DNA of 64,000 nucleotides from the NCBI GenBank assembly GCA_947579665.1, contig CANPUZ010000032.1:806001-870000 (forward strand), written 5' to 3'. The notes below the pieces were generated by a model. The model ran no database searches. It saw only the letters and a program-made list of their open reading frames with translations, and was not told the origin of the DNA. The stretch's first letter is position 1. Each line of letters begins with the position of its first letter. Positions 34,460 through 45,808 of this stretch are shown one piece after another. The translations under genes and the position numbers were made by a program. This DNA comes from Sympetrum striolatum (taxonomy: Eukaryota; Arthropoda; Insecta; Odonata; Libellulidae).

Positions 34460-35203
34460 CAGTAGAACCCCGGGAATCAGGGCGAATTCAGGCACATAGG
34501 CGTCCGGATTAGCGGGGTTTCCGGATTAGCGAGGTTTACAAAAAATAACGTAAAAAACCTTTTTTTTTCAAAAATTATATTGTGCAGATAATGCATGTAT
34601 ATATTACATAAGGTATTACAACATATAAAGTGAATGAATATTATCAGCAAAAAAGTCAGTTTTTTCTTTACGCGACCGTTCTTATTTTTAAATCAAGTGC
34701 GCGGTCTCTAAAACGTATAAAGAGCATAATTTCATGTGCTTCAAAAATTTGCTCCACGGCCCACTTTAATGATGTATTGAGTGCCGCCAAAGCCTCATAA
34801 TGAGAAATTTTGACGGAGTCTACAGGATGGTGGTGGTGGTCGTCGTCGTCATCATCATCATCTTCTACCGTTACTGTTCTGATAATATCGTCATCTGTTA
34901 AAGCTTCGTTTCGAGCCAAACTGTCGTCAGCCTAAGCAGCCCACCGGAGAGCTTCAGGGTTAGATATTGGGTTCGAATTTTGTAACTGACTAATGAGTGG
35001 CGCAAGCTGAATTTCTTCAGTTTGCACATTTTCTAAAACTTCCGAACCGATAAAATTTGGGAGTAAATTTTTCTACGACTTGCTGATCAAGAATTTAGAC
35101 ACAGATGCCCAACAGTTAGCTAGATTGAACACGCTATCTTTTAAATTCACCTTTTTCAGTGCATTTTCCAAATTTTCATTGTGCACAGGCTCATTCAGAA
35201 TTC
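34460..35203 (-). mobile_element. second Tigger-like copy, truncated, empty site
   Basis: Starts TA + CAGTAGAACCCCGGGAATCA and aligns with 23330-23746 then directly with 25865-26190, i.e. it lacks the 2.1-kb insertion. It encodes the C-terminal transposase tail on minus (34668-34919, VKISHYEALAALNTSLKWAV; ends with a repeated Asp/His tract) with a stop near 34934. The rest of the transposase and the other terminus are missing after about 35203. Confidence 0.85.
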
Positions 35204-35334
35204 ACCGCAAAACAATGATTATCCCTGACCATTACCCCCCTTTTTCTCCTAGTTTCACCACTCCTTCCCTCGTAGTCTTCCTTACTTTCCCCCGCTCTTT
35301 CCAATATTTATTACTTTTCTGCAGGTTTCTTTCC

Positions 35335-35377
35335 CAGTTCTGAGGATGGCGTAATCATCGCCGAAACCGGTAAACTG
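35335..35377 (+). ncRNA. hammerhead ribozyme motif
   Basis: Stem I CAGTT (35335-35339)/AACTG (35373-35377), perfect 5 bp; core CTGAGGA; stem II GGCG/CGCC with loop TAATCAT; GAAA (35363-35366); 2-bp stem III; triplet GTA ending at 35372. All conserved positions are present. It probably marks a Penelope-type terminus, though no coding part is adjacent. Confidence 0.75.
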
Positions 35378-35531
35378 TTTGCATATATTTTTTGTGGAAT
35401 TGTACAAGTATTGTGTTTTTAACGATGTGTTTGACTTCTTCCTTTCAGAACGTCCACTATTCATACCGATAAAGTAGCACACTCCACTAAGGAATACATC
35501 TATTATTTTTCTTTACCAAGATGTCATCAAT

Positions 35532-35930
35532 TCATTTCGCTTCATGAAAACTTCCTTGGTCAATTATTTTGCTTACCTCTTCCTTGCATCTTCCAAATAA
35601 AAGAGTACTTCCCAAGTAAGAAAATGTATCCACCTGCTCTAGAACATCCACCCTAATAGTTAACTTAGCTTTATTTCCCTTAGTGAGCCTCAGAACTTTA
35701 CTTTCGTTAATTTTCACTCCAAACTCCCTTGCTTTATCGTTAGGAGCACTTACTGATGTTTGCAAGCCCTTTACGGAATCCCACACAATAGCTTCATCGT
35801 CTGCACACCTCATAGACCTCGTCTATTTCTTCCCAGGCTTCTTTCACCATTTCCTCTGCATATATATTAAAAAGTGACTTGGAACACTACCTATTGGACT
35901 TCTAACCACCCTTCCCAATTTCGCCGTATC
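35532..35930 (-). pseudogene. LINE reverse transcriptase fragment
   Basis: Minus strand: a SLFNIYAEEMVKEAW-like part at 35830-35920, then a frameshift to CADDEAIVWDSVKGLQTSV (catalytic FADD changed to CADD) and LEQVDTFSYLGSTLLFGRCK at 35532-35813. The combination ADD...EQV..F.YLGS is characteristic of non-LTR reverse transcriptases. Both ends missing; no element borders found. Confidence 0.75.
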
Positions 35931-35939
35931 TTTCCAGTC

Positions 35940-36882
35940 CAACCATATTTTCTTTTATATCTATTTTAGTTTAAGACAATGTTTATCTTGCTTAAACCTT
36001 CTATAATTTAACTTGTAATTTATTGTGTCTACTTAAAATTTCTATTAATTTTCCCTTTTCGTTGTGAATCTTATTATCCTATTGGTTGTGAATTCAATTA
36101 TTTTTGAGTGTTTTTCTCTTTTCTTATCTTTTAGCTATTACTATCGGTAGGTTTGTGCAGGTTTTTCACACCCCCCTTCCTCGTGGGTGTTTTCCTGCAG
36201 TGGATTTTTTTCCCCTAAGAATCTCTTAGGTTTTTTGCATCCACAATACTTCTAATTTTTTCTACTTGTTATTTTATAGTTAATGACGATGGGTTAGATG
36301 GAAGAAGAGAATTTTAAGTCTCAATCTCGCCCAAATAGAGACGATTTATTATTATTATTATCCTACTTGATCATCGAACTATTAACTATCCATCTATTGT
36401 TTATGAATTAACTACCTTGATGCATTTGCTAATATTTGCAATATTAGGGAACAAAACATGGCGATAAATGCAGGGTACTTTTCTTTATTCAGCATTTTTC
36501 ATGGCATACTTGTTAGTTAATTTAAACACTCTCTTCAGTAATTTCTGCGGACGTGAGAGGTTACGTTCCTCGATAGGGTTTTACCGCATCGAAAGATAGA
36601 AAAATGTCGAACATTCAAATTTGGTGGCAAATATTAACACACTAGCGTCATAATTTCCAATCCTACATTTTGTAGAACCAACTAATTAATGACAATGGAT
36701 CATCTAAACCCACAATTTTACCCGCCGCGAAAGTATGCGTAAATTAATCATTTAAAATAGAAACGTGTCTGATGGATTTTTTTTGCGACTAAGTGATGTC
36801 ATTACTCTATTTTGAAGTTGTCACGACTTTGAAGATAATAATTCGAAGGAAAATAGTTGAAGTGATTTTGTTTATAAGGGCA
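35940..36882. other. probable LINE 3' tail, then unassigned sequence
   Basis: Around 36165-36365 a ttttcacaccccccttcctc and cgtgggtgttttcctgcag region leads to cccaaatagagacgatttat and a (TTA)n tract at 36345-36361, a typical LINE 3' end on plus. A similar ttcacgctcaccttcctgtg occurs at 25068 inside the 2.1-kb element and a related one at 6490. The rest is AT-rich. Confidence 0.45.
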
Positions 36883-37003
36883 TGAGCCAAGGGAAATTCC
36901 CAAGAAAAACGGACTTGAAAAAAGACTGACGGGGCCTAGAATCGAACTCGAGATCTTCCTGTATGTGGGAGGCCGAGATATTAGCTACTCGGCCAGAAGA
37001 CTT
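36883..37003 (-). repeat. tRNA-derived SINE copy, reversed
   Basis: Reverse complement matches the family at 1671: head ggccgagtagctaatatctc, near-B-box gttcgattc (about 36941), body cagtcttttttcaagtccgt and cttgggaatttcccttgg. Its 5' head abuts the next copy head-to-head. Confidence 0.75.
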
Positions 37004-37095
37004 GTTTAATCAGCCTCCCGGATAGAGGAATCCCGGGTTCGATTCCCGGCCCCCTCAGACTTTTTTCAAGTCCGTTTTTCCTCGGGAATAATTAA
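37004..37095 (+). repeat. tRNA-derived SINE copy
   Basis: Head from cagcctcccggatagaggaa, perfect B box at 37036-37046 within a cccggg/cccgg stem, then body cagacttttttcaagtccgt and cctcgggaat. Truncated at both sides relative to the copy at 1671; head-to-head with 36883-37003. Confidence 0.75.
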
Positions 37096-39140
37096 TTGGT
37101 TAACGATGAAATTTGATCGTTCATCTTATTCAATTTTCAACGTTGTTGTAGATATTTTTTCATTTGTAGCGTTAAATCAGGGATAATGGTGGTCTGAAGT
37201 CTATATAAATGCCAATAGAAAGGAAATTGGACTTAGATTCTTATTATAGCCGAAGAATATAGCATTTAGTTAAAAATTGAGAGAATCTTGGCAAAACGAC
37301 TACAAATTGCTCTGATTTTGAGGGCATAAATTATTCCCTAACGAAAAAGGTATTGTCGAACTTTCATACGATTATATGGGAAATATTGGCTCATTTAAAA
37401 TTTACGGGGAAGAAAACCCAACTATTTAAGACAATGAAACCATCAATGAACTTTGGTAATCGATATTTAAAATATTGAGATTAAAATCAACATATTTTGA
37501 AAGAAGAATCCAATCCTCATATTTGTTTTTCGCATCGCGTGACGTGCGTGACTGGTCAAGGACAAGGTCTTCTAGGGTAAATTTAACCTCGACCCTGTTC
37601 CTGGCCATGGTCTCCGTCTTCGAGGGACTGATTTTCTAGCAGAAGTGCCCGTTGAGAATCAACGGGCACTTCTGCTAGTGTAAAAATAATATTCATGGCA
37701 TATAGAGGCATATATAGCGTATGGCTATTAGAGGTGCACCGCGAAGACGATTGAAAAGTCCGATTTAATCGTCTATCCGATTTATCGATTCTGCTTTCGC
37801 TGAACCCTTCATCAGCATTTCACATCAGAGAATAGACGTTGGAGATTTTTCTATGATTCCCTACCGATATCATTACGATTATAGTTTAGGCGTAAAATTG
37901 AAATGTTGGAAATTTCTCTTCGACTTAATTTTTGTAATAAGTAAAAAATGAAGGAAAAGGAATGTCCTCATCATATGGAAGGATTGAATTATAATTTTAA
38001 TTCTGTGGAAATTATGAATTTCCTCTGAGCTTTACTCCTACAGCGATAGTAACTTTTCTTAGTACACAAAATATTATTTTGTGATGTTTATATATATCCC
38101 GTAGGAATTTAAATGTTGGCTTCATCACAAACACTCCTCTCCGTCGACGGACGGTTTACCGATTTGCCGAGAAAGTTTTTCCTCTTCGTTTAGTTTGTCA
38201 TTTTTTTGTTCCGTCAAATGAGCACAATGAACGAAGGATCTTCCACAAATGCAATCGGGATGAGGGGGAGCGGACGTCAGGCCACCGCTAATATGGCAAT
38301 GGCCGAATGTAGGGGCCCCACATGATCCCTAGAACTACCAGCCACACCACCGGCAAAGACGGCGTCGCAGCAGCATATGACGCAAGCCGCTCTGGCCGAA
38401 GACAACTGTTGAGGATGGAGGCGATGGGCGCAGATCCTCCGTGGGCTTAGTCCGATCACTCGCATACGACTCCAAGGACGGGCTCGTTCAACATCCACGT
38501 CATTGTCAAGTCGGCGACATAAAAATCTAATTAAAAAATAATTTGCCTCTAATTCTGGACCCATAAAAGGAATCTCTGCCCCATAAAGAAACATCAAGGC
38601 GGCATATCGAGGCCTGAAATTCCGTAGCAAATGGCATATCTTTATCAAAAAAATATTCGTTTTAACTGAACTAGAATTTTTGGCAATTTTAACGTTTCTT
38701 GCCGAAATTTCGAGACTTTGAGGCAAACATTCTCACAAAAATAGTATTTTATTTTGAAATGAAATTATATCCGTAATGTGGGTGTTCCACTATTGCCGGG
38801 TATTATATTTCTATCAGAAAAACCATGACAAAACGACCCACCCTGCTGTCTAACCAACATCCGTAACATTTCCGTATATATTTCGTATAACCATTTTACC
38901 TGCGTTAAATGTTCTAAATCTTTAATTTGAGCAACACGGAAGCAATATATGTACTTCTTTGCCTTTAAATCACATCGGAAACATTGAAAAACCATTAGGA
39001 AAAAATGCGAAAACTTGTAATTTTTCACATATTTTAAACATTTTGACTAAAATTCGCAGCTGCAGGACGTAATCCGATCGAGTTGAGATTTTTTATATGT
39101 TATAAGGACCTCTTCGAAACCATGCAGGGAAACTCTTCTG
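37096..39140. other. unassigned; GC-rich patch at 38260-38510
   Basis: AT-rich except the patch, which is open for 149 codons on minus (38277-38726) and in parts on plus. Neither translation is recognised. Possibly a decayed mobile-element gene. Confidence 0.35.
37636..37678. repeat. perfect 20-bp hairpin
   Basis: Arms 37636-37655 (ctagcagaagtgcccgttga) and 37659-37678, exact inverse, loop gaa. No mismatches. Lies just upstream of an AT-rich stretch and downstream of a 60-codon minus frame. Could be a small RNA precursor, a MITE or a foldback from replication. Confidence 0.95.
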
Positions 39141-39149
39141 GTATAATTT

Positions 39150-39573
39150 GTTTAAGGAGGCTCTTATATAGACTGGTGTCCTTCAAGCACCGTCCCATCG
39201 GCCGCTGGAGCCCGCCGAACGGCGAACGCTTTGAGGAGTTTTCCGACTCCCCAAATGCCAGCGTCTGTCAACTACGACCACCCCACTGGCCAGGGCACGC
39301 ACCTAGCGAAAACTTCATTGGATATTGGTAATGGGGTAAAGGATGTGGGAGTGGTAGAAGCACAGCCCGCGCGAAACCGTACCTCACAAGATGGGACCCA
39401 CAAGTGCAAGGCCCGCCGCAATGCCACACCTTCCAAAAATTCGGACATGTTGATAAAGCAAAATGCAGCCCATATGTGTAAAGTGCGGTTTTAACCGGCC
39501 GGGCTCCCATCCCCGCGCTTTCGACTGCACACTCACCCGTCGGTATCTCACTCGTGAGCGAGCCCGCCTCTAA
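39150..39573 (+). pseudogene. LINE gag zinc-knuckle fragment, frameshifted
   Basis: A first knuckle reads QCHTFQKFGHVDKAKC (the second Cys is Phe), and after a one-base shift near 39474 the next reads CVKCGFNRPGSHPRAFDC, ending at a stop at 39571-39573. The pair matches CCHC knuckles of Jockey-type ORF1. Upstream codons are disordered. No RT follows directly; the RT piece at 40960 may or may not belong with it. Confidence 0.65.
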
Positions 39574-40006
39574 AGCCGACTTCCTCCTTGAGAGGAATTC
39601 CCGCTAAACGGGCTCCCTCTCCCCTGCATGGTCGCCTCTGGCATCGACTCCCTTAGCTCTCCTTAGGTGTTGCTGCCCATTAGATTCCTCTAGAGCCATA
39701 GAGCCCCAGATCCGCCTCAAAGCTGGCAGTTAGGCTTCGCCGGGGGTGTTCTAAGGACCTCAAACTTTAAGCAGTAGCCGTTGACCGATTACGAGAAAAA
39801 AGATTTCTCTATCCACCCATCGTCCCGCGGTCCATTTTCAGTCCTTATTAACCGGCATAATTATCCAAGGAAATCCACATATCCCAAAAGTAGTGATAAT
39901 GGGAAGGGCTCCTCTTGGGCTACTCATATGACTGTCACGGGATAATTCATTTGCTGGAATTTGCGTTTTTAATCAATTGTTTTAATCAATATAATTCGTT
40001 TTCCAG
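39574..40006. other. no gene recognised
   Basis: The first ~200 bases are C-rich and may belong to the same decayed LINE; the remainder is AT-rich and ends at a strong acceptor-like tract (ttcgttttccag). Confidence 0.4.
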
Positions 40007-40044
40007 GGCCCGTTCTGTGTCATCGACGAGATGAAATCGAGAAG
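40007..40044 (+). CDS. candidate internal microexon 3
   Basis: 38 nt between a pyrimidine-rich acceptor (ttcgttttccag) and donor gtagga. With the phase carried from 9115-9174 it reads (G)PVLCHRRDEIEK and ends on a codon boundary; a second frame (GPFCVIDEMKSR) is also open, the third has a TGA. Not recognised. Donor is weaker than those of the other two. Confidence 0.3.
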
Positions 40045-40959
40045 GTAGGAACTTTCTAATTTTCCCTCGTACTAAAGCATATATTCGCTAAAAAGTATGA
40101 TAATCAGTATAGTTTTGGCTCGCATTTACGGCCTCGGGTAGAATAAGCAGCTACGTAATTCTCTTTATTGTCGCTGTGTTGAATGATTCAAGTATTTTAA
40201 CCTCAGAATCGGCGATTTTGTAGATTACCTCCAATTAATTCTAATTAAAATCAATAGCATTTCTCTGGCAAAAGAACATTTTATTGTTCTTCACTTTCTT
40301 ACGATAATTGAGGCTTAATAGAATACCATGTGAACGGAACAAATGCTTTGTTCGTTGGTTGTCTAGGAAACGGCATTTTCGATATAATCAATTTCCTACT
40401 AATTAACGTAGAATATAAGTAGACTATTTGATTCTTCCGAAGCTTATTTATAATCAACGGAAGGTATTTGCTGGACACTTACTCTGACTAGCCAATTTAG
40501 TTGTCTCCTTATTTTAAAGCATTTTTATCGTCTAAAGTATGATAAATTTTATACTTTTCCGTGTCCTTTACATTTTCTGACTTCAGTGGGAATGAATAGC
40601 TATAAAATTCGCTTTTTTGCATGTAAGCAACTCTGACAGAGTGATTTATGAAAATTTGAATTCAAGAATCGAAGGTTTTTTTCGGCTTTCGTAGATTAGC
40701 TCCGATTCATAATTTACAATCAATCGATACCATTTCTCTGGAAAATTATTTTAATCTTCTTAAACGTGAAGAATGCCCAGAAAAAATATCAAATGGGATC
40801 TCAACTAGAGCTCTCCAAATATTTGATCTTTTTGCAATTTACGTAGGAATCGGCTGTAACAGAGCATTTAAAAAAAATATTTTCAGTTCTTTGTCTCTAT
40901 TTTGCTTGAAATTCGAGTGAATCAAGTCGAATTTGAACTCGTTTTCGATACCTCAATAA
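40045..40959. other. AT-rich with loose repeat
   Basis: Two related blocks (about 40180-40275 and 40655-40745) share cgattttgtagattacctcc-like and accatttctctgg segments, about 470 bp apart. No coding region. Confidence 0.4.
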
Positions 40960-41247
40960 GATCTTTATAAAGCCTTCGATTCGGTTGACACGGATATTAT
41001 GTTTGCAAAGTTGCGAAGAATAGGTTTCTCAGAACTGTCCACGGTTTGTTTTTCTTCTTATCTACATGATCGCGAACAAAAAGTTGTTTCCAATGGTTGC
41101 TCTTCTTCTTGGTTAAACATTGATCGCGGTCTTCCACAGGGATCAACCCTGGGCCCATTGCTCTTTTCGCTATATATCTATGACTGTCCTCAAGCTATTA
41201 CACGTCTGACACAAAGGATGTTGAATTGCAAGATTCGCAAGGTCTGA
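40960..41247 (+). pseudogene. LINE reverse transcriptase fragment
   Basis: Open from GAT 40960: DLYKAFDSVDTDIMFAKL (RT region A with the catalytic Asp just outside) then CFSSYLHDREQKVVSNG and GLPQGSTLGPLLFSLYIYDC. Ends before the FADD box. Both sides are truncated; the stop at 40957 closes it upstream. Confidence 0.8.
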
Positions 41248-41394
41248 AAAAAATAAAAACTGTATCTTTCAAAATATGAGCTAAGTTACTCCGCAAACAA
41301 TTAATGTACTTTTCATAACATGAACCAGTATTGTTATTTACACAATATTTATTTTTCCTCTCCTATACTTTCTTATATTTGCAACTTTTTTACT

Positions 41395-42015
41395 TTCTCC
41401 CTATACGTAGTATAGAGAAAGTATTGTAATCGAAAAATAATTCGACCTCCAGATTTCGACGGAAATAAATGTTTTAGGATCCATAGAGCACGTTTTCGCT
41501 ATTTTCCCGATCATGTGTGTCTGTGTGTCTGTCTGTGGTAAGAAAGTTTGTGGGCGCTCTATCTTAAAAGGTAATCATCCGATCATTTCCAAAATTTATA
41601 TTTAGTATTTCCCTAACAATGCCAAGAGTTGGTTAGTTTTTAGTGAATACCGCTTAACCGGAAGTTGCGGTTTAACCGAAACAAACTTTTGTTTCTTAAA
41701 TATCTCTGTCAGAATGCAATGTAGGTATCAAAAATTATTCATAAAATTTATAGGTTATGTATTTTACTACAACTTTTGTATGAAACATTTTTTCGTAACA
41801 CTGATTGTTTAGGAGTTATTCTTGAATAATTGTTGACCGGAAGTTGTTGTTTATCCAGAAATGGAAGTTCTTCATACATATCTCTGTCAGAATGCAATGT
41901 TGGTATACACAATTGTGTACCAGACTTATAGATAATGTTTTTTACTACATCTTTTGTATGAAACATTTTTCCGTAACACTCATTGTTTTGGAGTTATTTA
42001 CATATTACCGGCATA
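41395..42015 (+). repeat. dispersed repeat with ~180-bp internal duplication
   Basis: Starts actttctccctatacgtagt then agagaaagtattgtaatcg. Two tandem copies of a unit ((g)gaagttg(c/t)(g/t)gttta..tatctctgtcagaatgcaatg) begin near 41660 and 41840. A gt-rich stretch lies at 41515-41535. Non-coding; class unknown. Confidence 0.6.
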
Positions 42016-42689
42016 GGCTTCTGTTTTCAATAAATACGGAGAAAGTCATGTGTTGGCCACATCAGATGTTTTTAATGTGAGTTCCTACGACCTTTGCTTA
42101 TAATAATTTACAACTTTAGTGCTGTTTGTATTTCAGTAGCGGACCTCTTTTTTCATGTCCTAATATTTTTCTCACTAAACAGGATTATATTGCCTACTAT
42201 ACTTGTATTCTTTGAATTGTTTCGTGCTAAATAAAACTCATTATGAATATACTAGTAAACTCAGTACCCTATTTTATAATAAATACCAATCAATATAGAA
42301 TTTGAAGCTAAGATTAGTAGAAAAATTCCGAATTCGACTCCGTTGAACGTTAAGCAGTTCGTGAGAATCACAAAAACGCACTGCTTTAAAATCTATAAAG
42401 ATAAAATTGAGTTTCCGTTAAAATTCTGTGTCTCAAAAATCTTCCAAATATTATATTACATATGTAATAATGTAATATTTCTTCGTCTTCACTGCAAACG
42501 AACAAATAAATGTCCTTTTGTAAATTGATAAAGAAAAACTGCAAAATGGCCGTAGTCTTGTTCCTGCTATTTAAATATCACAGTTTACATTCACTGAAAT
42601 CTCTGTAAATTGCCTCCTCTTCATAAATTCCGACATTAATTCCTACCATTAATTCGATATGGAATTAAAATCCCCGTGTGTTCTCGTGG
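42016..42689. other. no gene recognised
   Basis: AT-rich intergenic or intronic sequence. Confidence 0.4.
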
Positions 42690-42975
42690 AAAAATGAATG
42701 CATCGGATTCAACAATCGCCTTGGTCGTCAGGGGGACTGGTTGTTTACCACGAAGAAAATTCAAGACATTTTCGTCTATTTTGCCTTATTTCTCGTAATT
42801 TCGATTCGAATTCGATATTCCACGACTGAAATAAGATTCTTTATTTAATTTACCTTCGTTTGGTACTTATTTTCACTTTGTGGGACCATTATTTCCAATT
42901 TAATTCTGCAAAAGAAACAAAGCCTGCAAGGTACAAAAACGAACTTGACGTGCATTCCTTATGGAAACGTATTAT
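42690..42975 (+). repeat. dispersed repeat family D, copy 3
   Basis: Aligns with 4360-4580 across its length (ttggtcgtcaggg, tggttgtttac, aattctgcaaaagaaac) and with 5470-5740 in its middle. Longest copy seen. Confidence 0.5.
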
Positions 42976-42997
42976 GGAGTCCTGGGAACGAACCCGG

Positions 42998-43305
42998 GCC
43001 GGGTCCGATGAGTTGTCGAACTCTTAAGTTGTCGGGTGAGAGGGGTTGTCGAATTCTTGAATATTCAGGTCGGATGAGTCTTCAATCTCTGAGTTGTCGG
43101 GTCATATGAGTTGTCGAACCCTGAGTTTTCGCACCCTTAGCTGTCGGGTACGATGAATTGTCGAACACTTACGTTTTCGGGTGAGAGGGGTTTTCGAACT
43201 CTTGAATATTCAGGTCGGATGAGTTTTTCACCTCTAAGTTGTCGGGTCGTATAAGTTGTTAAATTGTTGTACCCTTAGTTGTCGGGTCATATGAGTTTAT
43301 TTATT
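42998..43305 (+). repeat. GAGTTGTCG minirepeat block
   Basis: Many variants of gagttgtcgggtc(g/a)(t/g)atgag and gagttgtcgaac(t/c)c. A longer unit, gtcgggtgagaggggttgtc through ttgaatattcaggtcggatg, recurs after about 135 bp. A last copy lies at 43826-43850, directly before the satellite array. Confidence 0.85.
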
Positions 43306-43857
43306 TATTCTACGGGATGTACCCTTTTGTTGCAAAAAATTACACGGCGCCAATATCACACAGCGGAATTTAAAAGTATAAATTACAATAAACAATAGGA
43401 TTTTATAAGAATAAAATATCAAAAATATGGAAATTAATATCACAAATTATTCGATTTTAAGCATAAATACCACTATTATCACTATAAATAATAAAATTTA
43501 CGCATAGGATGTTACAAATTATAAACATAAACAGCATTTGCGAAGAGAATAATTATCAAATGCAAATAAATTTTAACACATGTGATATATACTATAAAAA
43601 AGTACATATGAATAATACAATGTGACATTTTATGTATTATTTACAGTGAGTGATTAATAATTCTTTTTAAAATTATGTTTAGGATTCAATGGGGCTTAAA
43701 TTTTTAAATGTTTGTAAACTAGAGTGGAATATGTCTATATTTTTAAGGTATTTGCTAATTGATGTAGCCTATTGAGGGGTGCATTAAAAGAGTAATTAGT
43801 TTTCGAAAGAGGTATGGCAAACTCTTGAGCTGTCGTGTCCTATGAGTTATATGACCC
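43306..43857. other. AT-rich, likely an insertion within the minirepeats
   Basis: Starts with a (TTTA)n-like tract after gagttt and ends where ctcttgagctgtcgtgtcct resumes the minirepeat. No coding content. Confidence 0.4.
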
Positions 43858-44676
43858 TACGAGTGAAATGTTGCTTGCATGCTTCAAGCATATCGAAAAA
43901 CACTAATTTAGTGTCGGCATCACATCGAGAGGGTCCTCAAAACAAAAAAACGTTATGTGTAAATATTCTTAAAATTCGTTGCATCTCATCCGAGCGGCAT
44001 CGAACCAAGGTCTTCCTGGTGATACTTTCTGTGCAGCAAAATAGAAGATCACTTTCTCTAACCATGTGTGAAAATTCAAATTGAAATATTTGCTGCAACT
44101 GCCTCAAACGACGTCCTACTTTTCCTTTATATTCCTTATGAGAGAAATTTTATTGTAGTCTGGCTTCGAACCCAGGAACAGTATGGTGGTATTTAAATTT
44201 GTTTCTTAAACTGAGTTTTAATATACATCTTCTAGCTATGAGCGAACTTCCTATGATTTCGAAAAGTGCATCAAAAAAAATAATGAAAAACTACCTCAAT
44301 GTATTTCAAAGGGAAGAATTTTGCATCTTCCTAGCATTGAACCCAGGATATTTTCCGTGTAAGTTATTATTGTTTTCATTAGATATTTACCATTTAAATA
44401 GGCTCCATGAGTTTTGATTCTCTACCTATTGGGGAAGTATTTATTTTTAAATTCCCGAAAATTAAAGCAATGCTTTTAAATGGGAAAAATCGGGATTTTG
44501 AGTCCCTCTGGAATCGAACCCATGACACTGAGGTTCAAAATCACAATTTTTCTGGCGGTTGTACGTTATGGCCAATACGTGGTAAAAATTTCGAGACAAT
44601 GACGCCAGTAGTTTAGCCTGTGAATTAGTATCCTATATATCTATATCCATGGATCAATCCAGAGAAGCATATATAT
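43858..44676 (+). repeat. satellite unit 2 (four boxes)
   Basis: First array unit, with a diverged hairpin end (gcttgcatgcttcaagc). Four boxes, near 43999, 44166, 44336 and 44514; same composition as isolated unit 1. The spacer module is mutated (catggatcaatccagagaag). Confidence 0.85.
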
Positions 44677-45808
44677 ATAACGAGTAAAATGTAGCTTGCA
44701 TACTGCAAGCAGATCGACAACACTAATTTCATAACGGCATTATATCGGGACGGTCCCGGAAAGGAAAAAAAGGATTGAAAATATGCTTAAAATTCGCTTC
44801 AATTTAATCGTCTGGCATCGAACCCGGGTTTTTTTGGTGATATTACTATGCAGCACATCAGAAGATCATCTTCTCTAAATACGTGTGAAAATTCAAGCAG
44901 AAATATTGGCTGCAACTGCCTCAAACGAAGACCTACTTTTCACGAATGTTAATAGCTCTCTGGATTCGAACCAAGGACGATCTAGGAAATATAAAATATG
45001 TTTTCGAAATTTATCTATATTTTCTATATATATACAGAATATCAAGTTTTACTATTATTGGGAAGGGGTTCCAAATAATTCTTAAAAATCGGATCAGTGA
45101 CTGATTGTAGAGACGCCTGGTGTCGAACCCTGGACGTATTGGAAGCTGTAAATGCACGAAATAACTTGCTAGGACCTGATCTAATTTCATAGAAAGTTTG
45201 AAGTCGATATCATGCCGGGAAGTACCTAAAATGTGTTTCCGTTATCCCCGTAAGAAATGCATTGTGGAGTGCAAATGGCCCTATGGGATCGAACCAAGGA
45301 CCATAAGCGAATACAAAAAATTGATTATGAAACATATTTATGGTTTCTAACCCCATGCCAAATTTCAAGTTTCCATGCATTCGGAAAAGGGTCCAAAAAA
45401 ATGTTAAAAATCGCCACAATGCATTTTAAACGGCCGATTTTTGCCTCGACCTAGCATCGAACCCAGGATATTTTCCGTAAAACTCATTTATGTTTTCGAT
45501 ATTTCATAACCATATATATATGCTCCTTGAGTTTTGATTCTCTACCTACCCAGAAAGTATTTTTTTTTTAATTCCTGAAAATCAAAGCAATGCATTTAAA
45601 CGGGAAAAATCGGGACTTTGGGGCCCTCTGGAATCGAACCCATGACACTGAGGTTCAAAATCGCAATTTTTCTGGAGGTTATACGCTATGGCCAATATGT
45701 CGTAAAAATTTGAAGCCATTGGCGCTAGTGGTTTAGCCTGTGACTTTGTATCCTCTCTATATATATATCTAAAATATATAGATGCTTCTCCGGATTCATT
45801 CATATATC
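44677..45808 (+). repeat. satellite unit 3
   Basis: Six boxes (near 44819, 44968, 45123, 45291, 45460, 45634). Ends with the spacer module at 45776-45805. Confidence 0.9.

Noticed and set aside
38277..38726. 149-codon minus-strand protein
   Set aside because: No recognisable motif; the N-terminal half is AT-rich and the rest is a GC-rich patch open in several frames. Left unassigned.
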